DNA from: Caldicellulosiruptor bescii DSM 6725
GTDB lineage: Bacteria > Bacillota > Thermoanaerobacteria > Caldicellulosiruptorales > Caldicellulosiruptoraceae
DNA: 64,000 nt
Direction: 5' to 3'
NCBI RefSeq assembly: GCF_000022325.1
Contig: NC_012034.1
Coordinates: 886,501 to 950,500, forward strand
In this document: positions 45,671 through 54,280 of the stretch, one piece after another
Layout of the letters: each line of letters begins with the position of its first letter
Position numbering within the stretch: the stretch's first letter is position 1
Notes under the pieces: generated by a model
What the model was told of the DNA's origin: nothing
Database searches by the model: none
What the model saw: the letters and a program-made list of their open reading frames with translations, nothing else
Made by a program: the position numbers and the translations under genes

Positions 45671-47092
45671 ATGAAAAGTATAAATTGCATCGGTGCTGAT
45701 TTTGGTGCGTCAAACGGAAGGGTTTTTGTAGGCAGGTTTGACGGGTCTGTTTTGGAGCTTTGTGAGGTTCACAGGTTCGAAAACAATCCTGTGCGGCTTG
45801 GTAAAAGTCTTTTTTGGGATTTCCTTTACCTTTTTAACAATCTTAAGATTGGAATCTACAAAGCAAAAAAAGAATTTGAAAGTATAACAAGTATAGGGGT
45901 TGACACATGGGGTGTGGATTATGGTTTGATAGACAAATGTGGAAATCTTATTTCAAACCCCTATCATTATCGTGACCTGAGAACAAAATCAGCTATTGAG
46001 GAAGTAGGAAACATTATACCCCTCAATCAGTTGTATAACACCACTGGTATTCAATTTATGAATTTCAACACCATTTACCAGCTGTACATAGACTACAAAA
46101 CAAGACCTGAGATAATGAAAAATGCTTCATCGCTTTTGTTGATGCCAGATCTTTTTGCTTATTTTTTAACAGGTGAAAAGGTAAACGAATACACTATTGC
46201 TTCAACTTCTCAGCTTTTAGATGCCCACAAGAGAAAATGGAGTTTTGAGATCATTGAAAAACTTGGGTTTGAAAAAGATTTATTTAATGATATAATTTAT
46301 CCAGGAAACATTTTAGGAAAACTTTCAAAGGAGATTCAAGAAGAGCTTGAGGTAGAAAGCATACCTGTTATAGCAGTAGCAAGCCATGACACAGCTTCAG
46401 CTGTTGTGGCAGCACCGTTTTCTGACGGAAAACAAACAGTTTTTCTTAGCTGTGGCACATGGTCGTTGATGGGGGTTGAACTTGACAGTCCTTTAATAAA
46501 CGAGAAAACATTTGTAAAAAACTTTACGAACGAAGGCGGGGTTGAGAACAAAATAAGGTTTTTGAAAAATATCACTGGGCTTTGGATTATCCAGCAGCTA
46601 AAAAGCGCATGGAGCAAAAAGTTCGAAGAAGTAAATTACAATCTCATAAGTGAACTTGCACAAAAATCCAATGTTGATTACGCAATCGATCCTGACAGTG
46701 TACAGTTTTTAGCACCTGTCGATATCATTTCGGAAATAAAGAACTTCTGCAAAACACACTTTGGAAAAGAACCAGAAACACTTGGGGACATTGCAAAAGC
46801 AGCTTACAATGGAATTGTTAAAAAATACCAAAACACAGTTGAGGAGATAGAAAACTTAACAGGGCTTAAGATTTCTACAATAAATATGGTTGGTGGAGGT
46901 ATTAGAGATAAGTATCTTTGCGAGCTTACAGCAAAGATTACACAAAGAGATGTTGTAGCAGGACCTGTTGAGGCAACAGTACTTGGCAATATTATTATGC
47001 AACTTATAGCTTTAGGTGAGATTAAGAATCTGCAGGAAGGAAGAGAGCTTCTCAAAAAGAGTATACAGTTTGAATACTACAAAGGGAGGTAA
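45671..47092 (+). CDS. rhaB: Rhamnulokinase
   Basis: 473 residues of the FGGY kinase family. GADFGASNGRVFVGRF, HRFENNPVRLGKSLFWDFLY, GVDTWGVDYGLID, NPYHYRD, AVASHDTASAVVAAP, FLSCGTWSLMGVEL and NMVGGGIRDKYLCEL are characteristic of RhaB. It phosphorylates L-rhamnulose at O-1. Rhamnose isomerase and aldolase genes are not nearby, so it is separated from the rest of the pathway in this window; L-fuculokinase is the alternative. A DeoR-family regulator follows after 8 bp. Confidence 0.9.
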   Translation: MKSINCIGADFGASNGRVFVGRFDGSVLELCEVHRFENNPVRLGKSLFWDFLYLFNNLKIGIYKAKKEFESITSIGVDTWGVDYGLIDKCGNLISNPYHYRDLRTKSAIEEVGNIIPLNQLYNTTGIQFMNFNTIYQLYIDYKTRPEIMKNASSLLLMPDLFAYFLTGEKVNEYTIASTSQLLDAHKRKWSFEIIEKLGFEKDLFNDIIYPGNILGKLSKEIQEELEVESIPVIAVASHDTASAVVAAPFSDGKQTVFLSCGTWSLMGVELDSPLINEKTFVKNFTNEGGVENKIRFLKNITGLWIIQQLKSAWSKKFEEVNYNLISELAQKSNVDYAIDPDSVQFLAPVDIISEIKNFCKTHFGKEPETLGDIAKAAYNGIVKKYQNTVEEIENLTGLKISTINMVGGGIRDKYLCELTAKITQRDVVAGPVEATVLGNIIMQLIALGEIKNLQEGRELLKKSIQFEYYKGR

Positions 47093-47100
47093 GAGGAAAA

Positions 47101-47865
47101 GTGCTTGCGATTGAGCGAAGACAAAAGATTATGGCGATGTTGAATGAAAACAAAAGTGTGCTTGTACCTGAGCTTGCAAAGCTTTTCAATGTTACAGAAG
47201 AGACAATAAGACGTGACCTTGAAAAGCTTGAAAAAGAAGGTCTTCTGAAAAGAACGTATGGCGGGGCGGTATTGGTTGAGAACTACAATGTTGATATTCC
47301 TTTTGAGTTTAGAAATGTTACAAACATAGAGGGTAAAAAGCAGATAGCACTGAGCTTGATAAAGTACATTGAAGATGGCGATACTCTTGTGATGGATTCG
47401 AGCACATCTGCGCTTCAGGTTGCAAAGCTTTTGAAAACAAAGAAAAAAATCACTGTTATTACAAACTCAGAGCAGATAATCAATGAGCTAAAAGTTTTTG
47501 AAGACACAATAAAGGTTATCTCAACTGGTGGGACACTTAGAAACAAATCTTTGTCGCTTGTCGGACCAATAGCTGAACAGACTTTGCGGTCTTTAAATGC
47601 AAACAAAGCAATAATATCCTGTAAAGGTTTTGATATTGAAAAAGGGTTTACTGAGTCAAACGAGCTTGAAGCTCAGGTCAAAAAACTCATGATTGAGATA
47701 GCAGATAAAGTCTACATGATAGCAGACCATACAAAGATGAACAAGACAGCTTTAGTAAACATTGCAACACTTGACGATGTTGATTTTATCTTCACAGACA
47801 AGATACTGCCGCCAAGCCAAGAAAATGCAATCAGAGAGAAAAATGTAGAGATTGTATATTGCTAA
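47101..47865 (+). CDS. DeoR-family transcriptional regulator
   Basis: 254 residues from GTG 47101 with GGGAGGTAAGAGG upstream. The N-terminal winged helix reads VPELAKLFNVTEETIRRDLE followed by LLKRTYGGAVL; the C-terminal sugar-phosphate-sensing domain has VMDSSTSALQVAKLL, STGGTLRNKSLSLVG and YMIADHTKMNKTALVNIA. Such regulators usually repress the adjacent sugar operon and respond to a phosphorylated intermediate, so rhamnulose 1-phosphate is the natural guess for the effector. Confidence 0.9.
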   Translation: MLAIERRQKIMAMLNENKSVLVPELAKLFNVTEETIRRDLEKLEKEGLLKRTYGGAVLVENYNVDIPFEFRNVTNIEGKKQIALSLIKYIEDGDTLVMDSSTSALQVAKLLKTKKKITVITNSEQIINELKVFEDTIKVISTGGTLRNKSLSLVGPIAEQTLRSLNANKAIISCKGFDIEKGFTESNELEAQVKKLMIEIADKVYMIADHTKMNKTALVNIATLDDVDFIFTDKILPPSQENAIREKNVEIVYC

Positions 47866-47890
47866 AAAAGGGGCAAATAGCCCCTTTTTT
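47865..47890. terminator. Bidirectional terminator between deoR gene and aroA
   Basis: AAAAAGGGGC (47865-47874) / GCCCCTTTTT (47880-47889) with a 5-nt loop. T runs on both strands make it usable in both directions for the convergent genes. Confidence 0.9.
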
Positions 47891-49190
47891 ATATCTTTTT
47901 TGTTGAGGAAAAAAGAATGTCGTAAAAGTTTGGAAAAGAGATTGATACGCAGTCTGCATCCAAAATGGTACTTTCACCCTCCACTGCACATGCCATGATA
48001 GATGCTGCCATTGCTATTCTGTGATCTTTATATGAATTTACAACTGCACTTTTGAGTTTTTCTCTTGAACCTATTATTTCGAGTCCGTTTTCAAGTTCAT
48101 AGCACTCAGCTCCAAAACTTTTCAGCATCTCAACTGTTGTCTTTATTCTATCACTCTCTTTTACTCTTAGCTCTGAAGCATGGTCAATTATGGTTTTACC
48201 TTCGGCAAATGCCGCTGCAACTGCCAAAATAGGTATTTCGTCTATGATGCGCGGAATATCGTTTTTTTCAACCTTTACACCTCTTAGGTTGCTGCTTCTT
48301 GCAACTATTTTTCCCACAAGCTCTCCATTTCTATTTTCCACATCTTCAATTTTAATCTCAGCACCCATTTGTTTTAGAACATCAATTATACCTGTTCTTG
48401 TTGGGTTTAAAATGCAGTTTTCAATTACCACTGAGCTACCTTCACATATCAGTGCAAGAACAATAAAAAATGCTGCAGATGATATATCTGATGGAATTTT
48501 TATCTTTATACTGGAAATTTGACTCGGCAGTATCTCTACTGTATATACCCCATCTTTTTCCCAGCTTTTTATATTTGCTCCTGCATGCTTTAACATAAGC
48601 TCTGTGTGATCTCTTGACTTAGGACTTTCTTTTATGACACTTTTGCCTTCAGCTTTTAAAGACGCAAAAATCAATGCAGATTTTACCTGCGCACTTGGAA
48701 TAGGTAAGGTATATTCAATCGGTTTTAATTTTTTGCTGCCTTTTACCTTAATAGGCAAGAAATCTTCTTTTTCTAAAAACTCAAACTCAGCTCCCATTTG
48801 AGAAAGAGGTACTGTGACCCTTTTCATAGGTCTTTTTTTAAGGGAGCTGTCACCTGTCAAAATAGATTCAAATTCCTGGGTTGACAAAATACCAAGGAGA
48901 AGTCTTGTGGTTGTTCCTGAATTTTGACAGTCCAGTATCTGTTTTGGAGCACTAAGAGCAAAGCCATTTCCTTTAACAATTATTTTGTCATTTCGAATTT
49001 CTATGTCAGTGCTAAGATTTTTGAAACAATTGATGGTCGCCAAGCAATCGTCTGAAAAAAGAAAGTTTTCTATTTCTGTCACACCATTTGCCAAACTTCC
49101 AATCATGATACTTCTGTGGGATATTGACTTGTCAGGCGGAACAATTACATTTGAGTTTATTTTTCTTCTTCCATCAATCTTAACATTCAC
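47889..49190 (-). CDS. aroA: 3-phosphoshikimate 1-carboxyvinyltransferase (EPSP synthase)
   Basis: 433 residues. VPPDKSISHRSIMIGSLANG, LDCQNSGTTTRLLLGIL, LPIPSAQVKSALIFASL, DISSAAFFIVLAL, DEIPILAVAAAFAEGKT and SYKDHRIAMAASIMA are the substrate-binding motifs. It joins PEP to shikimate 3-phosphate. Last gene of the minus-strand aromatic operon; its ATG overlaps the tyrA stop by 4 bp. The LAN/NSGTTTR sequences are those of ordinary class I/II enzymes. Confidence 0.97.
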   Translation of the reverse strand: MNVKIDGRRKINSNVIVPPDKSISHRSIMIGSLANGVTEIENFLFSDDCLATINCFKNLSTDIEIRNDKIIVKGNGFALSAPKQILDCQNSGTTTRLLLGILSTQEFESILTGDSSLKKRPMKRVTVPLSQMGAEFEFLEKEDFLPIKVKGSKKLKPIEYTLPIPSAQVKSALIFASLKAEGKSVIKESPKSRDHTELMLKHAGANIKSWEKDGVYTVEILPSQISSIKIKIPSDISSAAFFIVLALICEGSSVVIENCILNPTRTGIIDVLKQMGAEIKIEDVENRNGELVGKIVARSSNLRGVKVEKNDIPRIIDEIPILAVAAAFAEGKTIIDHASELRVKESDRIKTTVEMLKSFGAECYELENGLEIIGSREKLKSAVVNSYKDHRIAMAASIMACAVEGESTILDADCVSISFPNFYDILFSSTKKI

Positions 49191-50029
49191 TTTCTATCAC
49201 TCACAATCTTATCTCTAATTAATTTTGCTTTTTCAAAGTAAGAGTAAATTTGGCTATAGTTTTCATATTGCAAACTTAATTTAAAATTTTTCAAAAGTTC
49301 AATATAAGCATCAATAAGTTCAAGTAACACGTTCTTGTTGGAGATTGATATATCTGCCCACATTTTTGGACTGGAGGAAGAAATACGAGTTATATTTTTA
49401 AAACCTCCTCCAGCAAATTTGCAATATATCTCGCTACTACTTAACATATTCACAAGCCCTGCAGACACAACATGAGGAAGATGTGAGATAACTCCAGTTA
49501 TTTTGTCGTGAAGTTCGAAGTCAATCTCCTCAACCTTGCATCCAATTGATTGTAATAGATTCTTAAGCTTTTCAATATCCTCTTCTCTATTGATCCCAGT
49601 TGGGGTTATGAAGTAGTATGCACCATTAAAGAGTGTATCAAATGAATATTCATAGCCTATCTTTTCAGTGCCTGCCATGGGATGTCCACCGATGAAATTG
49701 GTAATTTTATGTTCGATGGAATACTTGCAAATCTGAGTTTTGGTACTTCCAACATCTGTTATGATTCCATTTTTGATTTTTGATGATAATTTGCTAAGAA
49801 TAGGTATACTTTCTAATACTGGGGCACATATGAAACTAAAGGCATACTCATCTTCTGCTTCATCTAAGTCTTCAATCTTTTCTTTTACAATGCCCTCACA
49901 AATAGCTTTTTCAACTGCACTTTTGTTTATATCGTAAGCATGAATTTCATACCCGTATCTTTTGAACGCTTTTGCAAGTGAACCACCAATGAGACCAAGC
50001 CCTGCTATGAGTATCCTTTCCCTTACCAT
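49187..50029 (-). CDS. tyrA: Prephenate dehydrogenase
   Basis: 280 residues. Rossmann start ILIAGLGLIGGSLAKAFKRY, TDVGSTKTQIC, GGHPMAGTEKIGYE, ISHLPHVVSAGLVNM and AGGGFKNITRISSSSPKMW identify TyrA. It oxidatively decarboxylates prephenate to 4-hydroxyphenylpyruvate. There is no ACT domain at the C terminus, so tyrosine feedback, if any, works differently. It overlaps aroA and lies 5 bp after aroF. Confidence 0.95.
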   Translation of the reverse strand: MVRERILIAGLGLIGGSLAKAFKRYGYEIHAYDINKSAVEKAICEGIVKEKIEDLDEAEDEYAFSFICAPVLESIPILSKLSSKIKNGIITDVGSTKTQICKYSIEHKITNFIGGHPMAGTEKIGYEYSFDTLFNGAYYFITPTGINREEDIEKLKNLLQSIGCKVEEIDFELHDKITGVISHLPHVVSAGLVNMLSSSEIYCKFAGGGFKNITRISSSSPKMWADISISNKNVLLELIDAYIELLKNFKLSLQYENYSQIYSYFEKAKLIRDKIVSDRK

Positions 50030-50034
50030 TTTCT

Positions 50035-51048
50035 CTATACACTCTTTCCAATTGATTTTGCTATTAAAGATATCTCTTTTACAAGTTTGTCAAACTCCTC
50101 AGGTGTGATTGACTGAGGTCCGTCAGATAAAGCCTTTTGCGGGTTTGGATGGACCTCAATCATAAGCCCATCAACTCCTGCTGCAATTGCCGCTTTTGAA
50201 AGTGCTGGAACATACTTTGCTTTCCCTGCTGCATGGCTCGGGTCAACTATTATTGGAAGATGACTTTTTTCCTTTACAACAGGGATTGCTGAAATGTCCA
50301 AAGTGTTTCTTGTTGCTGTCTCAAATGTCCTTATTCCTCTTTCGCATAAAATAACATTTGGATTTCCTTCGCTTAAAATGTATTCAGCAGCATTCAGCCA
50401 CTCTTCAATTGTTGCTGCAAGCCCTCTCTTGAGAAGAACTGGCTTGTCTTGTCTTCCTACATATTTTAGCAAGTTAAAATTTTGCATATTTCTTGCACCA
50501 ATTTGAAAAATATCTACATAGTCATACGCTCTGTCAACAGCGCTTTCACTTATTACCTCTGTTATTACTAAAAGATCATACTTTTGTGCAGCTTCTTTGA
50601 GGATTTTCAATCCTTCTTCCTCAAGACCCTGGAAAGAATATGGAGATGTTCTTGGCTTATAAGCTCCGCCACGTAGAATCTTTGCACCGCTTCTTTTAAT
50701 CTTTTCTGCAACTTCAAACATCTGCTGATAACTTTCAATTGCACAAGGACCGCCAATGAGCGTAAGTGTATCTCCGCCAATTTCTACATCTTTGATTTTT
50801 ACAACTGTAGGTTCGGATTTGAATGTTCTGCTTGCAAGTTTGTAGCTCTCAAGGATTGGTATTATTCTATCAACACCTGGTAAAAGCTCAACAGGAACAT
50901 CAGACAGAATTCTCTCATCGCCAATGACACCAATCACAGTTCTTTCAACGCCCTGTGAAATGTGGGGCCGAAGGCCCAGTGATGTGATAAGCTTTACAAC
51001 TTCTTCAATATCTGACTCTTTACAGTCCTTTTTCATTACAATAATCAT
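50035..51048 (-). CDS. aroF: 3-deoxy-7-phosphoheptulonate synthase
   Basis: 337 residues from the ATG whose complement ends at 51048 (MIIVMKKDCKESD), eight bases after GGAGG; a start at 51114 would add 22 residues without similarity. Residues about 1-70 form the N-terminal ferredoxin-like regulatory domain, then GGPCAIESYQQM, GGAYKPRTSPYSFQG, IGARNMQNFNLLKYVG, LKRGLAATIEEWLNAAEYI and VDPSHAAGKAKYVPAL. It makes DAHP from PEP and erythrose 4-phosphate. The N-terminal domain is the tyrosine/phenylalanine-sensing module in the Thermotoga homologue. Confidence 0.95.
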   Translation of the reverse strand: MIIVMKKDCKESDIEEVVKLITSLGLRPHISQGVERTVIGVIGDERILSDVPVELLPGVDRIIPILESYKLASRTFKSEPTVVKIKDVEIGGDTLTLIGGPCAIESYQQMFEVAEKIKRSGAKILRGGAYKPRTSPYSFQGLEEEGLKILKEAAQKYDLLVITEVISESAVDRAYDYVDIFQIGARNMQNFNLLKYVGRQDKPVLLKRGLAATIEEWLNAAEYILSEGNPNVILCERGIRTFETATRNTLDISAIPVVKEKSHLPIIVDPSHAAGKAKYVPALSKAAIAAGVDGLMIEVHPNPQKALSDGPQSITPEEFDKLVKEISLIAKSIGKSV

Positions 51049-51125
51049 ATTCATCGCCTCCATACTACCATTTTTTATTTTACTACAGTTTGCATCCGTT
51101 CTACCATTCTTCAAATTTTCTTTTT

Positions 51126-52202
51126 CTATAGAATTTCTTTCAAAGCCTTTATGAATCCCATATTATCACCTTCCTGCCCAGTTGTGACTCTCAGATATGT
51201 TGGCATACCGAATATGTCGCCTGGTCTTACTATTATACCTTTTAAAAGAAGCTTTTTGAACACATCAACAGCATCCTTCTTTACATCTACCATTACAAAA
51301 TTTCCATATGATTTTATATAGAAAAGACCCATTTCTTCAAAGTTTTTATAGAAAAATTCAAGAGACTTTTTATTAAGTTCTTTTGCCTTTTTTACATGTT
51401 CTTCATCGTCAAGAGCAGCAGAAGCTGCAATCTGTGCCAGGTGATTTACATTAAAAGGTGGTCTTACTCTGTTTAATTTTTCAATGATTTCCTCTGATGC
51501 CATTACATACCCAATTCTTAAAGATGCAAGACCATAGATCTTTGAAAATGTCTGAAGAACAATAAGATTTTCAAATTCATAAAGCCACTCTGTAGCATCT
51601 GGGTATTCAGGGTCATCTATATACTCTTTATAAGCCTGGTCCACAACAACCGCAATGTGTGAAGGTACTGATTTTATAAAATCATATAATTCTTTCCTTT
51701 TAACAATAGTACCAGTTGGATTGTTTGGATTGCAAATCCAAATTACTTTTGTTCTTTCATTTATATTGTTATAGAAAGCCTCTAAATCATGGGTAAAGTC
51801 TTTTAATGGAAGTTCGATTGGTACACCGCCCATCACTTTTGTAACTGTTTCGTATCGGGGAAAAGAAGGTTTTGCCATTATTGCATTGTCCCCTGGATTA
51901 ATAAATACAGCTGCTATAAATTGAGTGATTTCATCAGACCCTGCCCCCAGAAGTATCTGCGATGGTTTTACACCCAGCTTTTTTGAAAGTTTGAGTTTTA
52001 GTTCTGTACAGTTTCCATCCGGGTAAATACCAAGTTCATCCAAGTTTTGCATCAAAGCTTTTTTAACATTTTCGGATGGTCCTAAAGGATTTTCATTTGA
52101 AGCAAGTTTTATTACCTTTTCAAGGCCAAGCTCTCTTTTCACCTCAGAAATAGGTTTGCCAGGGATATAGGGTGAAATTGTATTAATTACTTCTCTGAAC
52201 AA
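51126..52202 (-). CDS. hisC: Histidinol-phosphate/aromatic aminotransferase
   Basis: 358 residues from a TTG start with AGGGGTGT upstream. Class II HisC pattern: LASNENPLGPSENV, LLGAGSDEITQFI, KPSFPRYETVTKV, ICNPNNPTGTIV, VVDQAYKEYID, and the PLP lysine in LQTFSKIYGLASLRIGY. As first gene of an aroF-tyrA-aroA operon it probably aminates 4-hydroxyphenylpyruvate and phenylpyruvate; HisC enzymes are often bifunctional. No histidine-biosynthesis genes are nearby. Confidence 0.92.
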   Translation of the reverse strand: MFREVINTISPYIPGKPISEVKRELGLEKVIKLASNENPLGPSENVKKALMQNLDELGIYPDGNCTELKLKLSKKLGVKPSQILLGAGSDEITQFIAAVFINPGDNAIMAKPSFPRYETVTKVMGGVPIELPLKDFTHDLEAFYNNINERTKVIWICNPNNPTGTIVKRKELYDFIKSVPSHIAVVVDQAYKEYIDDPEYPDATEWLYEFENLIVLQTFSKIYGLASLRIGYVMASEEIIEKLNRVRPPFNVNHLAQIAASAALDDEEHVKKAKELNKKSLEFFYKNFEEMGLFYIKSYGNFVMVDVKKDAVDVFKKLLLKGIIVRPGDIFGMPTYLRVTTGQEGDNMGFIKALKEIL

Positions 52203-52234
52203 ATTAACACACCCCTAATTTACGATTTTCAATA

Positions 52235-52264
52235 ATTTTATTATCAACTATTAGGAGTTGTCAA
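52235..52264 (-). promoter_or_regulatory. Promoter of the aromatic operon
   Basis: On the minus strand TTGACA (52264-52259), 18 bp, TAAAAT (52240-52235). The spacer contains the inverted repeat CAACT-n6-AGTTG (52245-52260), which could be an operator. No T-box or attenuator fits in the 30-nt leader. Confidence 0.75.
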
Positions 52265-52338
52265 GAAAAAAGTGATGGACAAAAAATATAGTAGATTTAA
52301 TTTAGCAGAAATGTTTGTGGATTAGTTATAAACTTTTT

Positions 52339-52425
52339 AATTTATCAGGCTCCAAAAAAGTCAATTTTTCAGGGGAAAAATATAAAATTTTTCAGGGTTA
52401 CATTTCTACAATTTATAGTTATAAT
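52339..52425 (+). promoter_or_regulatory. Promoter and three 12-bp direct repeats upstream of the first binding-protein gene
   Basis: AATTTTTCAGGG occurs exactly at 52363-52374 and 52386-52397, and a 10/12 copy (AATTTATCAGGC) at 52339-52350, spaced 24 and 23 bp. The last copy abuts a weak -35 (TTACAT, 52398-52403); the -10 TATAAT is perfect at 52420-52425 with a 16-bp spacer. Repeats in phase with two helical turns next to a poor -35 fit activation by an AraC-type regulator such as the YesN protein at 61149. The rest of 52265-52499 is AT-rich and holds no gene. Confidence 0.7.
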
Positions 52426-52499
52426 TTATTTTAGATTCACAATTTTAAAAGTCTTTTTGCCCGTAGAAACGTCAAAATATACAGTAAGGAGGGTTTGAG

Positions 52500-54170
52500 A
52501 TGTCAAAAAAATTAAAAGTATTTGCTTGGTTTATTTGTTTTGTGTTCATTTTTTCAACTCTTATTACATTCCCAAGTTTAAAATCTGATTTTGTGAAAGC
52601 GGCTTCAAGCAATCAACCCGTAAAGACATTGACATTTTTCTATGGAGATTCAAATGCAGATCCTCATCCAGACCTGTTTAGCACTCCTATTGGTAAAGAA
52701 ATTACAAAACTTACAGGTGTAAAACTCAAAATCGAATACTTAGCAGGACAGGATGAAGCAACAAAAATTGGTCTTATGTTAGCATCTGGTGATTTACCAG
52801 ATTTGATTCATGGTCATCAGGAGCATGGAAAGTTAATAGAAGCTGGTGTATTGGTACCACTTGATAACTATATTCAAAAATACGGGAAATATTGTAAACA
52901 GATTTACACTGATAAAGACCTCAAAAGACTCAGACAGAAAGATGGAAAAATTTATTTCTTGTCTCCTTACAGAAACGAAATAACTCCAGACTTAAAACCA
53001 GATGGCTTCTGGCTACCAATTGATCTTCTTGAAAAAGCAAAATGGCCGAAGGTAAGGTATTGGGAGGACTATCAGCAGCTCATTAGAGATTATGTAAAGA
53101 AAAATCCTACTATTGAGGGGAAACCAACCATTGGATTTACATTTATTACAGAAAGTTGGAGATTCTTCACTTTAGAAAATCCGCCTTCATATCTTATGGG
53201 ATATCAAAATGATGGTGATGTAATTGTTGACCCGAAGACATATGAAGCAAAAGTTTATTCTACAATGGGAGGGTCAAAGAGATACTATAAAGATTTGAAT
53301 AAGATGTGGAAAGAGGGACTTATTGACAAAGAAGTGTTCGTTCAAAACTACGACACATATCTTTCTAAGATTGCTCAGGGTAGAGTTGTAGGATTCTATG
53401 ATCAGTGGTGGCAATTTGGATATGATGCAGAGGCTTCACTGAAGAATGCAAAGAAATACAATAGAATGCATATTTCATTCCCAGTTGTTTACAAAGGTGT
53501 TCAAAGAGCAAGATATCTTATGATTCAGCCGATTGGCGCAAGAGATGGTATTAGCATAACTAAGAAGTGTAAAGATCCTGTTACAGCATTTAAGTTCTTG
53601 GACAAACTGTGCTCTTTAGAAGCTCAAAAACTTATGTATTGGGGAATAAAAGGTGTTGATTACAGTGTAGACAAAAACGGAAAAATGTACCTAACAGATA
53701 AACAGAAAAAACAGAGAGAAGACCCTGTTTACAGGAAGAAACAAGGTCTTGGATACTGGTGGGTATTTCCACATGCATATTTGAAGCTGCAGGATGGAAA
53801 TTACAGAGAGCCCGGATTTGACCCAGAGTATGTATACAAGAACTTCTCACCAGCTGAAAAGAAAGTTCTCGATGCATATAAAGCTAAATACTTCATGCAA
53901 CCTCCATTTACAGATCCTCCACTTGAAACACCTTATGGATTTGCATGGGAAATCAATATTCCTGCTGATAAGCCTCAAGTTACAATTGCTCAACAGAAGA
54001 TGAGCGAAGTGAGAAGAAAATATCTACCACAACTTGTAATGGCAAAGACAGATGCAGATTTTGATAGAATATGGAAAGAATTTGTTCAGGCATTTGAAAA
54101 AACAAATTACAAAGTTTATGAGCAGTTCAAGACAGAAATGATTCGCTGGAGAGTAAAGAATTGGAACTAA
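52500..54170 (+). CDS. LplA-type extracellular solute-binding protein (first copy)
   Basis: 556 residues. A signal peptide (about 1-35) ends near VKAASS without a lipobox Cys. The mature protein starts TLTFFYGDSNADPHPDLF and carries the family-1 binding-protein pattern (LMLASGDLPDLIHG, VPLDNYIQKYGKY, DGKIYFLSPYRNE, RDGISITKKCKDPVTAFKFL). It should bind a xylan-derived oligosaccharide, most likely an aldouronate, given the GH67 gene downstream and the known LplA-LplB-YtcP-AguA clusters of Paenibacillus. It is a clear paralogue of the protein at 55506. A hairpin follows the stop codon. Confidence 0.9.
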   Translation: MSKKLKVFAWFICFVFIFSTLITFPSLKSDFVKAASSNQPVKTLTFFYGDSNADPHPDLFSTPIGKEITKLTGVKLKIEYLAGQDEATKIGLMLASGDLPDLIHGHQEHGKLIEAGVLVPLDNYIQKYGKYCKQIYTDKDLKRLRQKDGKIYFLSPYRNEITPDLKPDGFWLPIDLLEKAKWPKVRYWEDYQQLIRDYVKKNPTIEGKPTIGFTFITESWRFFTLENPPSYLMGYQNDGDVIVDPKTYEAKVYSTMGGSKRYYKDLNKMWKEGLIDKEVFVQNYDTYLSKIAQGRVVGFYDQWWQFGYDAEASLKNAKKYNRMHISFPVVYKGVQRARYLMIQPIGARDGISITKKCKDPVTAFKFLDKLCSLEAQKLMYWGIKGVDYSVDKNGKMYLTDKQKKQREDPVYRKKQGLGYWWVFPHAYLKLQDGNYREPGFDPEYVYKNFSPAEKKVLDAYKAKYFMQPPFTDPPLETPYGFAWEINIPADKPQVTIAQQKMSEVRRKYLPQLVMAKTDADFDRIWKEFVQAFEKTNYKVYEQFKTEMIRWRVKNWN

Positions 54171-54196
54171 ATATGGAATAAATTTGTGGTATATTC

Positions 54197-54241
54197 TATA
54201 GGGAAGTCCTCTTATTTTAGAGGTCTTCCCTATAAATTTTT
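54197..54241 (+). terminator. Hairpin/partial terminator after the first binding-protein gene
   Basis: TATAGGGAAG (54197-54206) / CTTCCCTATA (54225-54234), with an inner CCTCT/AGAGG, followed by AAATTTTTG. Likely a partial terminator or 3'-end stabiliser that leaves the binding protein more abundant than the next gene. Confidence 0.65.
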
Positions 54242-54280
54242 GTAACCTAAAAATAATTTCAACAAAGGAGGAGGGTTCTT

